Below, piece by piece: positions 45,168-54,895 of a stretch of 64,000 bases of DNA (within the stretch, counting starts at the first letter, position 1; every line of letters starts with the position of its first letter). The translations under genes were made by a program, and so were the position numbers. A model generated the notes under the pieces. It had not been told where the DNA came from. It made no database searches and worked only from the letters and a program-made list of their open reading frames with translations. Origin of the DNA: Methylobacterium radiodurans (lineage in GTDB: Bacteria; Pseudomonadota; Alphaproteobacteria; Rhizobiales; Beijerinckiaceae); the NCBI RefSeq assembly GCF_003173735.1, contig NZ_CP029551.1:2876001-2940000 (forward strand). The letters run 5' to 3'.

Positions 45168-45679
45168 TGATCTCCCTGTCAGGGTGGGCCGGCCGGGCCG
45201 CGACCGTGGCCGGGGTGGCCGGGGCCGCTGCGGCCATCGACCTCGTCGCCAAGGCGGTGGCCGAGGCGTGGCTGGAGGAAGGCGCCGTCAGGGGCGCGCT
45301 GCCCTTCATCGACCTGAGCCTGTCGTTCAACCACGGCATCAGCTTCAGCCTGTTCCCGGCGCACGACCAGTCCTCCCTGGCGCTGCTCCTCGCCATCCAG
45401 GGCACGCTCACTTGCCTTGTGGCCGGCTGGGCCCTGGCCGCGGGCGGCGGGCTCGAACGCCTCGGGCTCGCCGCGATAGCGGGCGGGGCCGCCGGCAATT
45501 TCGTCGACCGGCTCATGGACGGCGTCGTCACGGACTACCTCGACCTGCACACCGGCGGCATCCGCTGGTTCACCTTCAACCTGGCGGACGTCTGGATCTC
45601 GGCGGGTGTGGTGCTGCTGCTCCTCGACGGACTTCCTCTGCGGCGGGGGCATCGCAGTGCCGGGGGGCCAATCCCGTGA
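45167..45679 (+). CDS. lspA: Lipoprotein signal peptidase (LspA/PbrC-like)
   Basis: 170 residues with four membrane helices. The catalytic aspartates lie in GNFVDRLMDGVVTDYLDL and FNLADVWISAG, matching signal peptidase II. A plasmid-borne copy beside a Zn/Pb ATPase recalls the lspA-like pbrC of lead resistance operons. Its start shares a base with the ATPase stop (TGATG). The next reliable gene encodes a lipoprotein, a possible dedicated substrate. Confidence 0.9.
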   Translation: MISLSGWAGRAATVAGVAGAAAAIDLVAKAVAEAWLEEGAVRGALPFIDLSLSFNHGISFSLFPAHDQSSLALLLAIQGTLTCLVAGWALAAGGGLERLGLAAIAGGAAGNFVDRLMDGVVTDYLDLHTGGIRWFTFNLADVWISAGVVLLLLDGLPLRRGHRSAGGPIP

Positions 45680-45767
45680 GGGGCCCGATTCCGCCGAACC
45701 GCACCCACGGCAACCTGTCATCAATCCTTCGAGCCCAGGCTCGGAAGCCGACCTCGGCGAGGCCGAC

Positions 45768-46835
45768 ATGCTGAAGACGATAACGCTCGGTCTGGCCCTC
45801 CTCCTGGCGCTGTCCGCCTGCCAGGACGGCCAATACGCGGCCTCGACGCGCCACCTCGCGCCGATCCCGCCGGCGACCCTGGCCCTGATGTCGGCCAAGG
45901 GTGTCTCGCCGGCGGACCCGATCCTGATGCGGGCCTACAAGAAGGAGTCCGAGATCGAGCTCTGGAAGCGCGGCGCGGACGGCAAGTACGCCCTCCTGAA
46001 GACCTACCCGATGTGCCGCTGGTCGGGTCAGCTGGGGCCCAAGACCCGGGAGGGGGACCGGCAGGCGCCGGAGGGCTTCTACGCGGTGACGCCCGCGTCC
46101 ATGAACCCGAATTCGAGCCTCTACCTCTCGTTCAATCTCGGGTACCCGAACGAGTACGACCGCTCCCTGGGACGCACCGGTGCGCACCTGATGGTGCACG
46201 GCTCGTGCTCGTCGCGGGGCTGCTTCGCGATGACGGACGAGGCGATCTCGGAACTCTATGCCGTGGTGCGGGAGGCCTTCGCGGGCGGCCAGCGCGCCGT
46301 CCAGTTCCAGTCCTACCCGTTCCGTATGACGCCGGAAAACATGGCCCGGCACCGGCAGGACCCAAACATCGCGTTCTGGAGGAACCTCAAGGAGGGGTCC
46401 GACCGGTTCGAGGTCACGAGGGCCGAGCCGGGCGTCGGCGTCGCCGATGGCCGATACGTGTTCGATGCCGGCGACGAGGCCACGGCTGGCGCGGTCGCGC
46501 GGAAGCAGGCGGATGACGAGCGGCAGGTCGCCGCCCTCGTGGCGAGCGGGACGCCCGCCGTCCGGCTGGTGTACGAGGACGGCGGCCAGCACCGGTCGTT
46601 CCGAGAGACCATGGTCGCGGCCGGAGGCGGTCTCGGCGAGGTGAGCCGCCCCGAGGCTCTGGCCGCAGGGCCGCGTGAGGTCGCTGTGCCGGCCGCGGGC
46701 CCGGTTGCTCTCGCCGGCAAGCGCGATCCGGTCCGGGGCGCGGCGGCGCTCAAGCCGACGGGGCCCGGCGGGACCGAGGCGGAGCGCCAACGCATTCTCA
46801 AGATCTTCGCCGCGGCCGGGGCCGATCAGGAGTGA
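45768..46835 (+). CDS. Lipoprotein L,D-transpeptidase (YkuD/YafK family)
   Basis: 355 residues from the ATG at 45768. The N-terminus MLKTITLGLALLLALSACQD has a lipobox LSAC with Cys18. The catalytic segment VHGSCSSRGCFAMTD is the YkuD signature, with Cys in SRGCF as nucleophile. Members of the YafK branch process or cross-link peptidoglycan in the periplasm. The C-terminal 100 residues are Ala/Gly-rich and variable. It lies between lspA and ccdA; cell-wall repair under metal stress is a plausible role but is inferred. Confidence 0.82.
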   Translation: MLKTITLGLALLLALSACQDGQYAASTRHLAPIPPATLALMSAKGVSPADPILMRAYKKESEIELWKRGADGKYALLKTYPMCRWSGQLGPKTREGDRQAPEGFYAVTPASMNPNSSLYLSFNLGYPNEYDRSLGRTGAHLMVHGSCSSRGCFAMTDEAISELYAVVREAFAGGQRAVQFQSYPFRMTPENMARHRQDPNIAFWRNLKEGSDRFEVTRAEPGVGVADGRYVFDAGDEATAGAVARKQADDERQVAALVASGTPAVRLVYEDGGQHRSFRETMVAAGGGLGEVSRPEALAAGPREVAVPAAGPVALAGKRDPVRGAAALKPTGPGGTEAERQRILKIFAAAGADQE

Positions 46836-46871
46836 CGATCCTGCGTCCATCACTCCGCCGGGGCTGAACCG

Positions 46872-47594
46872 ATGGCCATCGACGCCTCAAGCGTGGGCTT
46901 CCTCGCGACCTTCGCGGCCGGCGCCGTATCGTTCCTATCGCCCTGCGTGCTGCCTCTCGTTCCGGGCTACGTGTCTTACGTCGCCGGGCAGTCGGCCGCC
47001 GGCGAGCGCGACAGCCTTCGCACGCTCGGCCTGAGCCTTTGCTTCGTGCTCGGGTTCACGACCGTCTTCGTCGCGTTCGGCGCGGGGGCGAGCGCGCTCG
47101 GCTTCGCCCTGCTCGCTCATCGCGAGACGCTGAACCTCGCCTCCGGCTTGCTGGTGATCCTGTTCGGCCTGTTCACTGCCGGTCTGCTGCGGCCCGCTTG
47201 GCTGCAGCGCGAGCTGCGCTGGCACGGCGATCCGCCGGGTCGGGGACCCGTCGCCGCCTATCTCCTCGGAACGGCTTTCGCCTTCGGATGGACCCCATGC
47301 ATCGGTCCCGTCCTCGGTGCCATCCTGGCGGTCACGGCCTCCTCGGCCTCGGGCAAGGGCGTCGCCCTGCTCACCGTCTACTCGCTCGGGCTCGGCGTGC
47401 CGTTCGTGGCGGCGGCCCTGTTTATGTCCGGCTTCGTGGCGCACCTCCGGACCCTACGCTGGTTCGGCCGTGCGCTTCAGCTCGTCGGCGGGGGCGTAAT
47501 GGTGGCGATGGGGCTGCTGATGGTCACCGACCGCATGACCGATGTGGCCTCCCTCATCATGGAGACCTTTCCGGCGCTAGGTCGGATCGGCTGA
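46872..47594 (+). CDS. ccdA: CcdA-family thiol-disulfide membrane protein
   Basis: 240 residues with six membrane helices. The redox cysteines are present in both halves: FLSPCVLPLVPGYVSYVAGQ and GWTPCIGPVLGAIL. CcdA carries electrons from cytoplasmic thioredoxin to periplasmic thiol proteins, for example for cytochrome c assembly or metal-damaged disulfides. It follows the transpeptidase by 36 bases. Unlike the CcdA-like protein at 25271-25951, it keeps the full cysteine pair. Confidence 0.9.
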   Translation: MAIDASSVGFLATFAAGAVSFLSPCVLPLVPGYVSYVAGQSAAGERDSLRTLGLSLCFVLGFTTVFVAFGAGASALGFALLAHRETLNLASGLLVILFGLFTAGLLRPAWLQRELRWHGDPPGRGPVAAYLLGTAFAFGWTPCIGPVLGAILAVTASSASGKGVALLTVYSLGLGVPFVAAALFMSGFVAHLRTLRWFGRALQLVGGGVMVAMGLLMVTDRMTDVASLIMETFPALGRIG

Positions 47595-47648
47595 ACGGAG
47601 AAGACATCGAGGGGCTCGGGCTGCCCCTCGATGCCTGCGGCAGGCGGG

Positions 47649-50600
47649 CTATTCGGCGGCCTGCCGGAACGGCGCGGCGCCACCGGCGTCCTCGTCATGG
47701 TTGACCGGCGGCGTAGCGCGGGAGCCGCCGAAGCGCGCATAGAGGGCCGGCAGGACGACTAGGGTCAGCAGGGTGGCGCTGATCAGGCCGCCGATGACCA
47801 CGGTCGCGAGCGGCTTCTGGACCTCCGCGCCTGTCCCAGTCGCCAACGCCATCGGAACGAACCCGAGCGAGGCGACGAGGGCAGTCATGGCGACGGGCCG
47901 CAGCCGGGTCATGGCGCCCTCCAGGATCGCCTCCCGGCGGGGGCGTCCCTCGGCGACGAGCTGCTTGATGAACGTCAGCATCACGAGGCCGTTGAGGACT
48001 GCCACACCGGACAGGGCGATAAAGCCGACGGCGGCCGGCACCGAGAACGGCATGCCGCGCAGCCACAGGGCCGCGATGCCTCCGGTCAGGGCGAGCGGCA
48101 CCGCACTGAACACGAGAAGCGCGTCCCGGACCGAGCCCAGGGCGGAGTAGAGCAGGAGGAAGATCAGGAAGAAGCACGCCGGCACCACCACCGTCAGCCG
48201 GCGCTTGGCCGAGGCGAGGTTCTCGAACTGACCGCCCCAGGTCACGTAGTACCCGGGCGGCATCCGGACCTGCTCGGCGACCTTCCCCTGGACCTCGGCC
48301 ACGAGCGAGCCGATGTCGCGCCCGCGCACGTTCGCGGTGACGACGACGCGCCGCTTGCCGTTCTCGCGACTGATCTGGTTCGGTCCCTCCGAGACCGAGA
48401 AGCTCGCCACCTGCTTCAGGAGGACGGAGGTCGAGCGCCCGTTGGGCCCGGGCGGCAGCGGAACCGGGATATTCTCCAGCGCCTCGCGGTCCTCGCGCAC
48501 CTTGTCGGTGAGCCGCACCACGATGGGGAAGCGCCGGTCGCCCTCGAACAGGAGACCCGCCTGCCGGCCTCCGATGGCCGCGCCGATCACCTCCTGAATG
48601 GCGCCGGTGCTGAGCCCGAGGCGTGCGGCCTCGGTCTTGTTGACCTTGATCTCCAGGATCGGAAGCCCGGCCGTCTGCTCGACCTTGATGTCCTCCGCGC
48701 CCTGCGTGCCCCGCAGGATGTCGGCGATGCGGTCGGCCGCCCGCGTCATCGGCTCGAACTCGTCGCCGAAGACCTTGACGGCAAGGTCGCCGCGGGCCCC
48801 GGCCAGGAGTTCGTTGAAGCGGAGCTGGATCGGCTGGGAGAACTCGTAGACGTTGCCGGCGAGCCGGCCCACCGCCTTCTCGATTTCCTCCTGCAGCTCT
48901 GCCTTCGACAGGCCCGGGTCGGGCCACTCCTCCTGGGGCTTGAGGATGACGAAGGTGTCCGAGGAGTTCTGCGGCATCGGGTCTGTCGCCACCTCCGCCG
49001 TGCCGGTCTTCGAGAAGACGTAGGCGACCTGGGGGAAGCGTCCGATGGCCTCCTCCACCTTGAGCTGCATCGCCTGGGACTGCGACAGCGAGGTTGACGG
49101 GATGCGCAGCGCGTTCAGCGCGATGCTCTTCTCGTCGAGGGTGGGGATGAACTCCGTGCCGAGCCGGGCCAGCAGCACGCCGCTCCCGGCGAGGAGCAGC
49201 AGGGCCAGCGCCACGAAGGCCAGCGGGGCGCGGACCGCGGCGCCGAGCATCGGGCGGTAGGCCGCCTTGAGGGCGCGGATGATGAGGTTGTCCTTCTCGG
49301 TCACCTTGCCGGTGACCACGATGGCCACCATCGCCGGGACGAAGGTGAGGGAGAGGACGAAGGCCGCCGCGAGGGCGATGATGACGGTAAGCGCCATCGG
49401 CTCGAACATCTTGCCCTCGACCCCGGTGAAGGTCAGTAGCGGCACGTAGACCAGGATGATGATGGCCTGCCCGTAGAGGGAGGGCTTGATCATCTCCTCG
49501 GCCGAGCCCCGCACCGTGGCCAGGCGCTCCTCCAGGGTGAGGACCCGCCCGAGGGCGTGCTGCCGCTCGGCGAGGTGGCGCAGCGCGTTCTCGGTGATGA
49601 TCACCGCCCCGTCCACGATGAGGCCGAAGTCGAGCGCCCCGAGGCTCATCAGGTTGGCCGAGATGCCGGCCTCGACCATGCCGGTCGTCGTCATCAGCAT
49701 CGCGACCGGGATCACCAGGGCCGTGATGACGGCGGCGCGGATGTTGCCGAGCAGCAGGAACAGGATGACGACGACGAGGGCCGCTCCCTCAGTGAGGTTC
49801 GTCGCCACGGTCCGGATGGTCGCCTCGACCAGACGGGTCCGGTCGAGGACCGTCTGGACCTCGATGCCCGGCGGGAGCGAGCGCCGGATCTCGCGCATCC
49901 TGGCGTCGACGGCGGCCGCGACCGTGCGGCTGTTCTCGCCGATGAGCATCAGGGCGGTTCCGACGACGGCTTCCCGGCCGTCCTCGCTGGCCGAGCCGGT
50001 GCGCAGGTCGCGTCCGATCCGCACCTCGGCGATGTCCTTCACCCGGACCGGGACGCCGCCGCGGGTCGTGACCACGACGTTGCCGATCTCGTCCATGCTC
50101 TCCAGGCGGCCGGAGGAGCGGACGACGTAGCCCTCGCCGTTGTCCTCCAGGTAGCGGGCGCCTTGGTTCGCGTTGTTCGCCTGGAGCGCCCGGGCGACGT
50201 CGCCGAAGGACAGGTCTAGCGCGGTCAGCTTCGTCGGGTCCGGCTGGACATGGTACTGCTTCTCGTAGCCGCCGATGCTGTCGACGCCGGCGACGCCCCG
50301 CACGGTCCTGACCTGCGGCCGGATCACCCAGTCCTGAACCGTCCGCAGGTAGGCCGCGCGCTCCAGCTCGGTCGCGAGCCGCTGCCCCTCGGGCGTCAGG
50401 TAGCTGCCGTCCGCCTGCCAGCCGGGCTTGCCCGGGCGCGAAGCCTTCCGCTCGCCGGGCGCCGCGTAGCGCACGGTCCACATGTAGATCTCGCCGAGGC
50501 CGGTCGTGATCGGCCCCATGTGCGGCTCGATCTCCGACGGCAGCCCTTCGCGCGCCTCGCTCAGGCGCTCCACCACCTGTTGGCGTGCGAAGTAGACGTT

Positions 50601-50903
50601 GACGTCGTCGGCGAAGACCGCCGTGACCTGGGAGAAGCCGTTGCGCGAGAGGGAGCGGGTGTATTCGAGGCCCTTGATGCCGGCGAGCGCGGTCTCGACC
50701 GGGTAGGTGACCTGCTTCTCGATGTCGAAGGGCGAGAGCGCGGGCGCGACGGTGTTGATCTGCACCTGGTTGTTGGTGATGTCGGGCACCGCGTCGATGG
50801 GCAGCTTCGTCAGGGCGTGGACGCCGAAGCCGGCGGCCAGCAGCGACAGGAGCACGACGAGCCAGCGCTGCCGGACGGAGAAGTCGAGGATGCGGGAGAT
50901 CAT
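47649..50903 (-). CDS. czcA: CzcA-like RND efflux pump
   Basis: 1084 residues. TM4 reads GALDFGLIVDGAVIITENAL, the DFG-x-IVDG signature of divalent-metal CzcA/CnrA pumps for Co, Zn, Cd or Ni. Full HME-RND architecture is visible, ending with a short acidic tail. The adaptor gene lies 14 bases upstream. No outer-membrane CzcC is encoded in the window. The gene converges with ccdA. Confidence 0.94.
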   Translation of the reverse strand: MISRILDFSVRQRWLVVLLSLLAAGFGVHALTKLPIDAVPDITNNQVQINTVAPALSPFDIEKQVTYPVETALAGIKGLEYTRSLSRNGFSQVTAVFADDVNVYFARQQVVERLSEAREGLPSEIEPHMGPITTGLGEIYMWTVRYAAPGERKASRPGKPGWQADGSYLTPEGQRLATELERAAYLRTVQDWVIRPQVRTVRGVAGVDSIGGYEKQYHVQPDPTKLTALDLSFGDVARALQANNANQGARYLEDNGEGYVVRSSGRLESMDEIGNVVVTTRGGVPVRVKDIAEVRIGRDLRTGSASEDGREAVVGTALMLIGENSRTVAAAVDARMREIRRSLPPGIEVQTVLDRTRLVEATIRTVATNLTEGAALVVVILFLLLGNIRAAVITALVIPVAMLMTTTGMVEAGISANLMSLGALDFGLIVDGAVIITENALRHLAERQHALGRVLTLEERLATVRGSAEEMIKPSLYGQAIIILVYVPLLTFTGVEGKMFEPMALTVIIALAAAFVLSLTFVPAMVAIVVTGKVTEKDNLIIRALKAAYRPMLGAAVRAPLAFVALALLLLAGSGVLLARLGTEFIPTLDEKSIALNALRIPSTSLSQSQAMQLKVEEAIGRFPQVAYVFSKTGTAEVATDPMPQNSSDTFVILKPQEEWPDPGLSKAELQEEIEKAVGRLAGNVYEFSQPIQLRFNELLAGARGDLAVKVFGDEFEPMTRAADRIADILRGTQGAEDIKVEQTAGLPILEIKVNKTEAARLGLSTGAIQEVIGAAIGGRQAGLLFEGDRRFPIVVRLTDKVREDREALENIPVPLPPGPNGRSTSVLLKQVASFSVSEGPNQISRENGKRRVVVTANVRGRDIGSLVAEVQGKVAEQVRMPPGYYVTWGGQFENLASAKRRLTVVVPACFFLIFLLLYSALGSVRDALLVFSAVPLALTGGIAALWLRGMPFSVPAAVGFIALSGVAVLNGLVMLTFIKQLVAEGRPRREAILEGAMTRLRPVAMTALVASLGFVPMALATGTGAEVQKPLATVVIGGLISATLLTLVVLPALYARFGGSRATPPVNHDEDAGGAAPFRQAAE

Positions 50904-50917
50904 GTCCGGTCTCCCGC

Positions 50918-52294
50918 TCAGTCGTCGTCGCCGGCTTCGGACTTGCCGAGCTCGGCCTTGAGGAGGAAGGAGTTGGCGACCGCGATGGGGTCGCCCGGCT
51001 TCAGGCCGGAGACGACCTCGTAGGAATCGTCGTCCGAGCGCCCGAGCTCGACCTCGCGCTTCTCGAAGCCCTCCTCCGTGCGCACGAAGACGACGCGCTC
51101 GCCCCCGACCGTCTGCAGGGCAGCCTTCGGGACGCGCACCTCGACCGCGTCGTGCGCGATCTCGACCTCGGCGGTGACGAAGGTGCCGGGGCGCCAGGCG
51201 AGGTCCGGGTTCGGCAGGGCGACGATGACCCGGGCCGAGCGGGTGTCCGGGTTCAGGAACGGGCTGACGAAGACGACCTTGCCGTCGGCGTGGCGGTCGC
51301 CGCCTTCCTGGGCCGGGGTGACCGCGACCGGTGCGCCCTCCCGCACCTTGGCAAGCTCGGTGGTCGGCACCGAGAGTTCGATCCAGACGGTCGAGAGGTC
51401 GGCGACGGTGTAGACGTCGGCCGGGTCCCCCTCTCCGCCGACCTTCGTCCCGACGTCGACCTTGCGCTCGACGATGCGGCCGGCGAGCGACGAGCGGAGC
51501 TCGTACCGGCGCAGGGTGGACTGGTTCGGCGTCGCCTCGTCCCGCTTCTGCGCGGCCGCGACCTCGGTCGCGCTCAGCCCCAGGGCGGAGAGCTTCTGGC
51601 GGGCGAGGTCGACGCGCAGGGTGGCTTCCGTATAGGTCGCCTTGGCCTGCAGGTAGACCTGCTCCGACGAGACGCGCTTGTCCCAGAGCGCCTGCTGGCG
51701 ATCGTAGTTGGTCTTCTCCAGCTCGGCCCGCACGGAGGCGGTGAGATACTCGCTCTTGGCGTCGGCGACCTCCCGGCTTTCGAGGACGGCGACGACCTCA
51801 TCCTTGGCAACCCGGTCGCCGAGACGCTTGCGCATCTCCGCGACGGTACCCACGACCCGGGCCGGGACACGGGCGATCCGGTCGGTGTCGGGGGTGATGG
51901 TGCCGGGCACCAGAAGGTGCCGGGCGAGGGTGCCGCCCTCGACCTTCACGACCGAGATGTCCTGCCCCGAGACCTGCTCTGGGGCCATCTTGATCACGCC
52001 TGCCTCGGCCTCGGCGTGCCCCTCGGCCGCCTCGTGCCCGTGCACTCCGGGTTCCTTACCGTGGGCCTTTTCGGGGGACGCGGCTCCCTTGTCGTCATCG
52101 CCGTCCTGCCCGGCCCCGGCTCGTGCGGGCTCGGGCTCGGGCTTGGCGGGAGCCGGGCCCGCGGTGAAAGCGAACAGGTCTTTCGGCAGGCCGGCGGCGG
52201 ACAGGCTGCCTTGGACGAAGCCGGTGACGGCGGGGACGGCTGCGCCGATGGCGATGCCGGCGGCCAGGAGGACCGCGAACAGGAGGATGCGCAT
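50918..52294 (-). CDS. czcB: CzcB-like RND periplasmic adaptor
   Basis: 458 residues. An N-terminal membrane anchor is followed by a His/Asp/Glu-rich region near residues 65-100 (DGDDDKGAASPEKAHGKEPG, then HGHEAAEGHAE) that may bind divalent metal. The HlyD core includes a coiled-coil hairpin (SVRAELEKTNYDRQQALWDK) and a barrel-sandwich hybrid. It acts with the adjacent CzcA-like pump. Confidence 0.92.
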   Translation of the reverse strand: MRILLFAVLLAAGIAIGAAVPAVTGFVQGSLSAAGLPKDLFAFTAGPAPAKPEPEPARAGAGQDGDDDKGAASPEKAHGKEPGVHGHEAAEGHAEAEAGVIKMAPEQVSGQDISVVKVEGGTLARHLLVPGTITPDTDRIARVPARVVGTVAEMRKRLGDRVAKDEVVAVLESREVADAKSEYLTASVRAELEKTNYDRQQALWDKRVSSEQVYLQAKATYTEATLRVDLARQKLSALGLSATEVAAAQKRDEATPNQSTLRRYELRSSLAGRIVERKVDVGTKVGGEGDPADVYTVADLSTVWIELSVPTTELAKVREGAPVAVTPAQEGGDRHADGKVVFVSPFLNPDTRSARVIVALPNPDLAWRPGTFVTAEVEIAHDAVEVRVPKAALQTVGGERVVFVRTEEGFEKREVELGRSDDDSYEVVSGLKPGDPIAVANSFLLKAELGKSEAGDDD

Positions 52295-52428
52295 GGGGAC
52301 CGCTCGGCCGGGATGCCGGACGGCCCCTCTGGGCGGTCGCGGTCGCTCCCGTTGGTTCAGGTGAGGAGACGAGCCCGGCGCCGCGTCGGACGGCCGGGCG
52401 AACGCGCGCTCATGGGCGCGGCGTCACC

Positions 52429-52803
52429 TCACGCGCGGGGCGGTCTCGTCAGGCGGTCGGGAGCAACGGAGGCCGGCATCTCGGCCACCCAGGAATAGGT
52501 CAGGGCGGCGAACTCCGGTGCCAGCGTGACGTCGGCCGACACTTGTGGCGGAGCCACCTGGTGGCAGCCGCAATGGAGATGACAGGCGAAGCCCGGGTCG
52601 GCAGCCTCTTCGGGGGCGGCCGCGTCGAGGGCAGCCATCTCGGTCAGTCCGTGGTGACGGGGGGCGTGGAACGCGAGGTCCTCACCGACGCCCGCGACGG
52701 GAGCGACGATGAACAGGGCCAGGGCGAGCACGAGCGCGCGGGCGCTGAGCACCCACCACTCTCGCGCCGCGACGCGACGCCTATGCAGACCGCCAGTGTC
52801 CAT
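52429..52803 (-). CDS. Small secreted or membrane protein upstream of czcB
   Basis: 124 residues. A basic start is followed by a hydrophobic segment (ARALVLALALFIVAPVAGVG) and a metal-type motif FACHLHCGCHQVA with three cysteines and three histidines. It resembles small proteins that lead czc-type operons and probably binds divalent metal in the periplasm. It lies 134 bases before czcB, same strand. The start is not certain. Confidence 0.5.
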   Translation of the reverse strand: MDTGGLHRRRVAAREWWVLSARALVLALALFIVAPVAGVGEDLAFHAPRHHGLTEMAALDAAAPEEAADPGFACHLHCGCHQVAPPQVSADVTLAPEFAALTYSWVAEMPASVAPDRLTRPPRA

Positions 52804-53191
52804 CGCGGTGCTTATGCGCGATCCCGGGGCGACCGCACAAGAGTGGCATGAACGCTCGTGCGACCGAAAGGCTTCAGATCGGCGGTCCAGCGCAGACGTA
52901 GCGGCACAGTCGGTTCAGTTTCTCGACGCAGGCAAGGAACCGAGGCTGTCCTTTGACAGCCAAAGAATGCGCGGATGCAAGGGCAAAGCCGCGTCGCCTA
53001 ATGGCAATGATATCCGGGCGTTATGTTCACCTGCAGGGTGTTCGCTTTTAGCAGCACAGCGGATCAAGGAGAGCATGAAGCTCAAGGTCGGGAAAGGGTC
53101 AGGAGTTCGCTCCCAGTCTCGACGAGACGGTGGCCTCGCTGGGCGAGGCGGCATAGACGAAGCGTCAACCGCGGCGCGGTAGGACGGCGCC
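52804..53191. other. Intergenic region between the czc operon and plasmid genes
   Basis: About 390 bases, divergent on both sides, so promoters for both are expected. GC content drops around 52970-53060. No MerR-type long-spacer promoter was found, in contrast to the other metal units. A short GCCTAAT...GGGCGTTATG segment near 53000 was checked as an attC-like site and not accepted. Confidence 0.3.
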
Positions 53192-53779
53192 ATGCCGATC
53201 ACCCGTCGCGTCATCTACGCCAACCTCAGCTATGACTTGAAGGGAAAGCTCGATGAGAGGAACCTCGAACGCAGGAGGCAGCGCCTCAGGCCGGAGAAGC
53301 CTCCAGGTCGGCAGCTCTTTGTCGAGAGGCTGGAGGGGCACGCGCTACCATGGCTCCCCGTGTTCCAAGTCGCTCCGCTGGCCCAACACTTCCGGGAGAT
53401 CATCGCGAAGGAACGCGACCTCCTGATCAAGGAAGTCCGACTGGAACGAGACCGTGACCCGGAAGCAATTATCATCAAGCTGCCGCAGCACTTCGTAAAG
53501 GCATGGCAGGGGCTGCAAATCCCGAGCCAAGGCGAGTACTCGTTCACTCGATTACTTCAAGTGCCGATCTACTCCAGCGACTGGTTAGGCATGTCGCGGG
53601 ACAAGACTTGGGTCACGAGCAAGCTCCACGATCCGCCCGAGCTGGAGGACGTTCGGGCCCTTTCGCTCTACGTGAACCAGTTGGTCGGCCTCGACGAGAA
53701 CGGCGTCCCGCCTCGCCGGCCGCGGCAGCGACCCATTCCCGACGATGATGCCGAGGCCCTGGGTGACCTTGCGCCCTAG
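53192..53779 (+). CDS. Hypothetical protein
   Basis: 195 residues, basic and soluble. The middle (REIIAKERDLLIKEVRLERD) is a charged helix; the C-terminus is Pro/Arg then acidic (IPDDDAEALGDLAP). No domain recognised. Codon use is slightly less GC-biased than in the metal genes. Its stop overlaps the convergent small gene by three bases. Confidence 0.5.
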   Translation: MPITRRVIYANLSYDLKGKLDERNLERRRQRLRPEKPPGRQLFVERLEGHALPWLPVFQVAPLAQHFREIIAKERDLLIKEVRLERDRDPEAIIIKLPQHFVKAWQGLQIPSQGEYSFTRLLQVPIYSSDWLGMSRDKTWVTSKLHDPPELEDVRALSLYVNQLVGLDENGVPPRRPRQRPIPDDDAEALGDLAP

Positions 53780-53976
53780 CTGCCGCGCAGCCAAGCCTCG
53801 TTCCGCTGGCACGTGGTTGCGAGCTGGTCGTCGAAGGACACCTGCAGCCGGGCGCGCGGCTCGCGGCATTCCGCCGCCAGGAACGCTCGGGGGCCCCTGG
53901 GATAATTTGGGTGCGGCGCGATCACGAGGCGCCTCGCGAACGCAGCTCCGGTGGCGATGAGGGCCGCCCCGGTCAT
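53776..53976 (-). CDS. Small hypothetical protein
   Basis: 66 residues from the ATG at 53976, beginning MTGAALIATGAAFARRLVIA, a weak signal-like or membrane-associated stretch, then RGPRAFLAAECREPRARLQV. Similar short proteins occur on related plasmids, but I cannot name a family. A longer frame reaches 54105. Convergent with the preceding gene. Confidence 0.4.
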   Translation of the reverse strand: MTGAALIATGAAFARRLVIAPHPNYPRGPRAFLAAECREPRARLQVSFDDQLATTCQRNEAWLRGS

Positions 53977-54331
53977 CAGCCCTTCCGGCTCGGCATGTTC
54001 GCCCAAGCCGTAAGGCGCGAGGATCTTGTGGATAACTGAGCTTGTTCGTATCCCGCCCAAACCCAGAACCGTGGGCCCTAAGGAGCGCGATAGAGCCTCA
54101 CCCACTGGATTTCAGGTCGTTTGGCACATTGTGCCAACGGCTCTGACTTTGGGGCTGGCAACCGGCTCCTCGCCCGTCCCAAGGGCGTGAAGCAGCTATC
54201 CCCTCGCAAACTCCACATTCCTTGCTTCCACCTGGCCACCTTGCTTGAACAGGGCCAAGGTCAGCCGCTGGACATTTCAACTGCCTGACAACAGCCTCGC
54301 CTTCACTTGTAGTTCTAGCAGGATTTGCGTG

Positions 54332-54766
54332 ATGTCGAAGCGGAGCCGTTACGACTTGGGTGCGATCATGCGCCGGTCGTGGGTTTTGGCGAGGGAGGTG
54401 GCGACAGCAATTGGCGAGGGCGCGCGGGCTCATCTTGCTGGAGCAATGCGCCGCGCTTGGGCTGACGCTAAGGCGGCTGTCGCGCAAGAGACTGAAGAAG
54501 CTCGCCTGACTCCCGACGATCTCGTCGGCAATGAGGAAGATTATCAAGGTGGGATACTAAGATATGTCAGCATAAAGCCGTGGTCCTCTAAGGATGGCTA
54601 CGATAAACGCGATTACATCATTTGCGAATTCAATGGTCGTCTCAAAGATAAAAATCTGATGTACTTTCACAGGTCGGGACAGGTTGATCTTTTTCACATT
54701 GAGGTTGATACCCCTTTTGGAAAGATTTGGTGCCACGACAACATTGAGGCCGAACTTCTTGCCTGA
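54332..54766 (+). CDS. Hypothetical protein, possible chimera with AT-rich 3' half
   Basis: 144 residues. The first 60 (MSKRSRYDLGAIMRRSWVLA..., then HLAGAMRRAWADAKAA) form a helical, GC-rich segment of a kind repeated in phage and plasmid proteins. The rest, from about 54535, is encoded by clearly AT-richer DNA and has a different character (YVSIKPWSSKDGYDKRDYII, LMYFHRSGQVDLFHIEV). The switch in base composition within one frame suggests fusion of a local gene start to imported sequence. Function unknown. Confidence 0.5.
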   Translation: MSKRSRYDLGAIMRRSWVLAREVATAIGEGARAHLAGAMRRAWADAKAAVAQETEEARLTPDDLVGNEEDYQGGILRYVSIKPWSSKDGYDKRDYIICEFNGRLKDKNLMYFHRSGQVDLFHIEVDTPFGKIWCHDNIEAELLA

Positions 54767-54895
54767 GGTGACAAGCTCAAGGTGCTGTCGACCCAGCCGC
54801 TAAAAAGAGGGGGCGGCCTCAGCCCCGGGCGATATGCCTATGCGCTAGGATCGTGCTGACCCGGCTTACGTCATGCGAGAGACAACACGCCGGGG

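Noticed and set aside
52990..53040. attC-like integron recombination site
   Set aside because: GCCTAAT and GGGCGTTATG recall attC ends, but the GTTRRRY core and the paired inner arms do not match, and no integrase or cassette is nearby.
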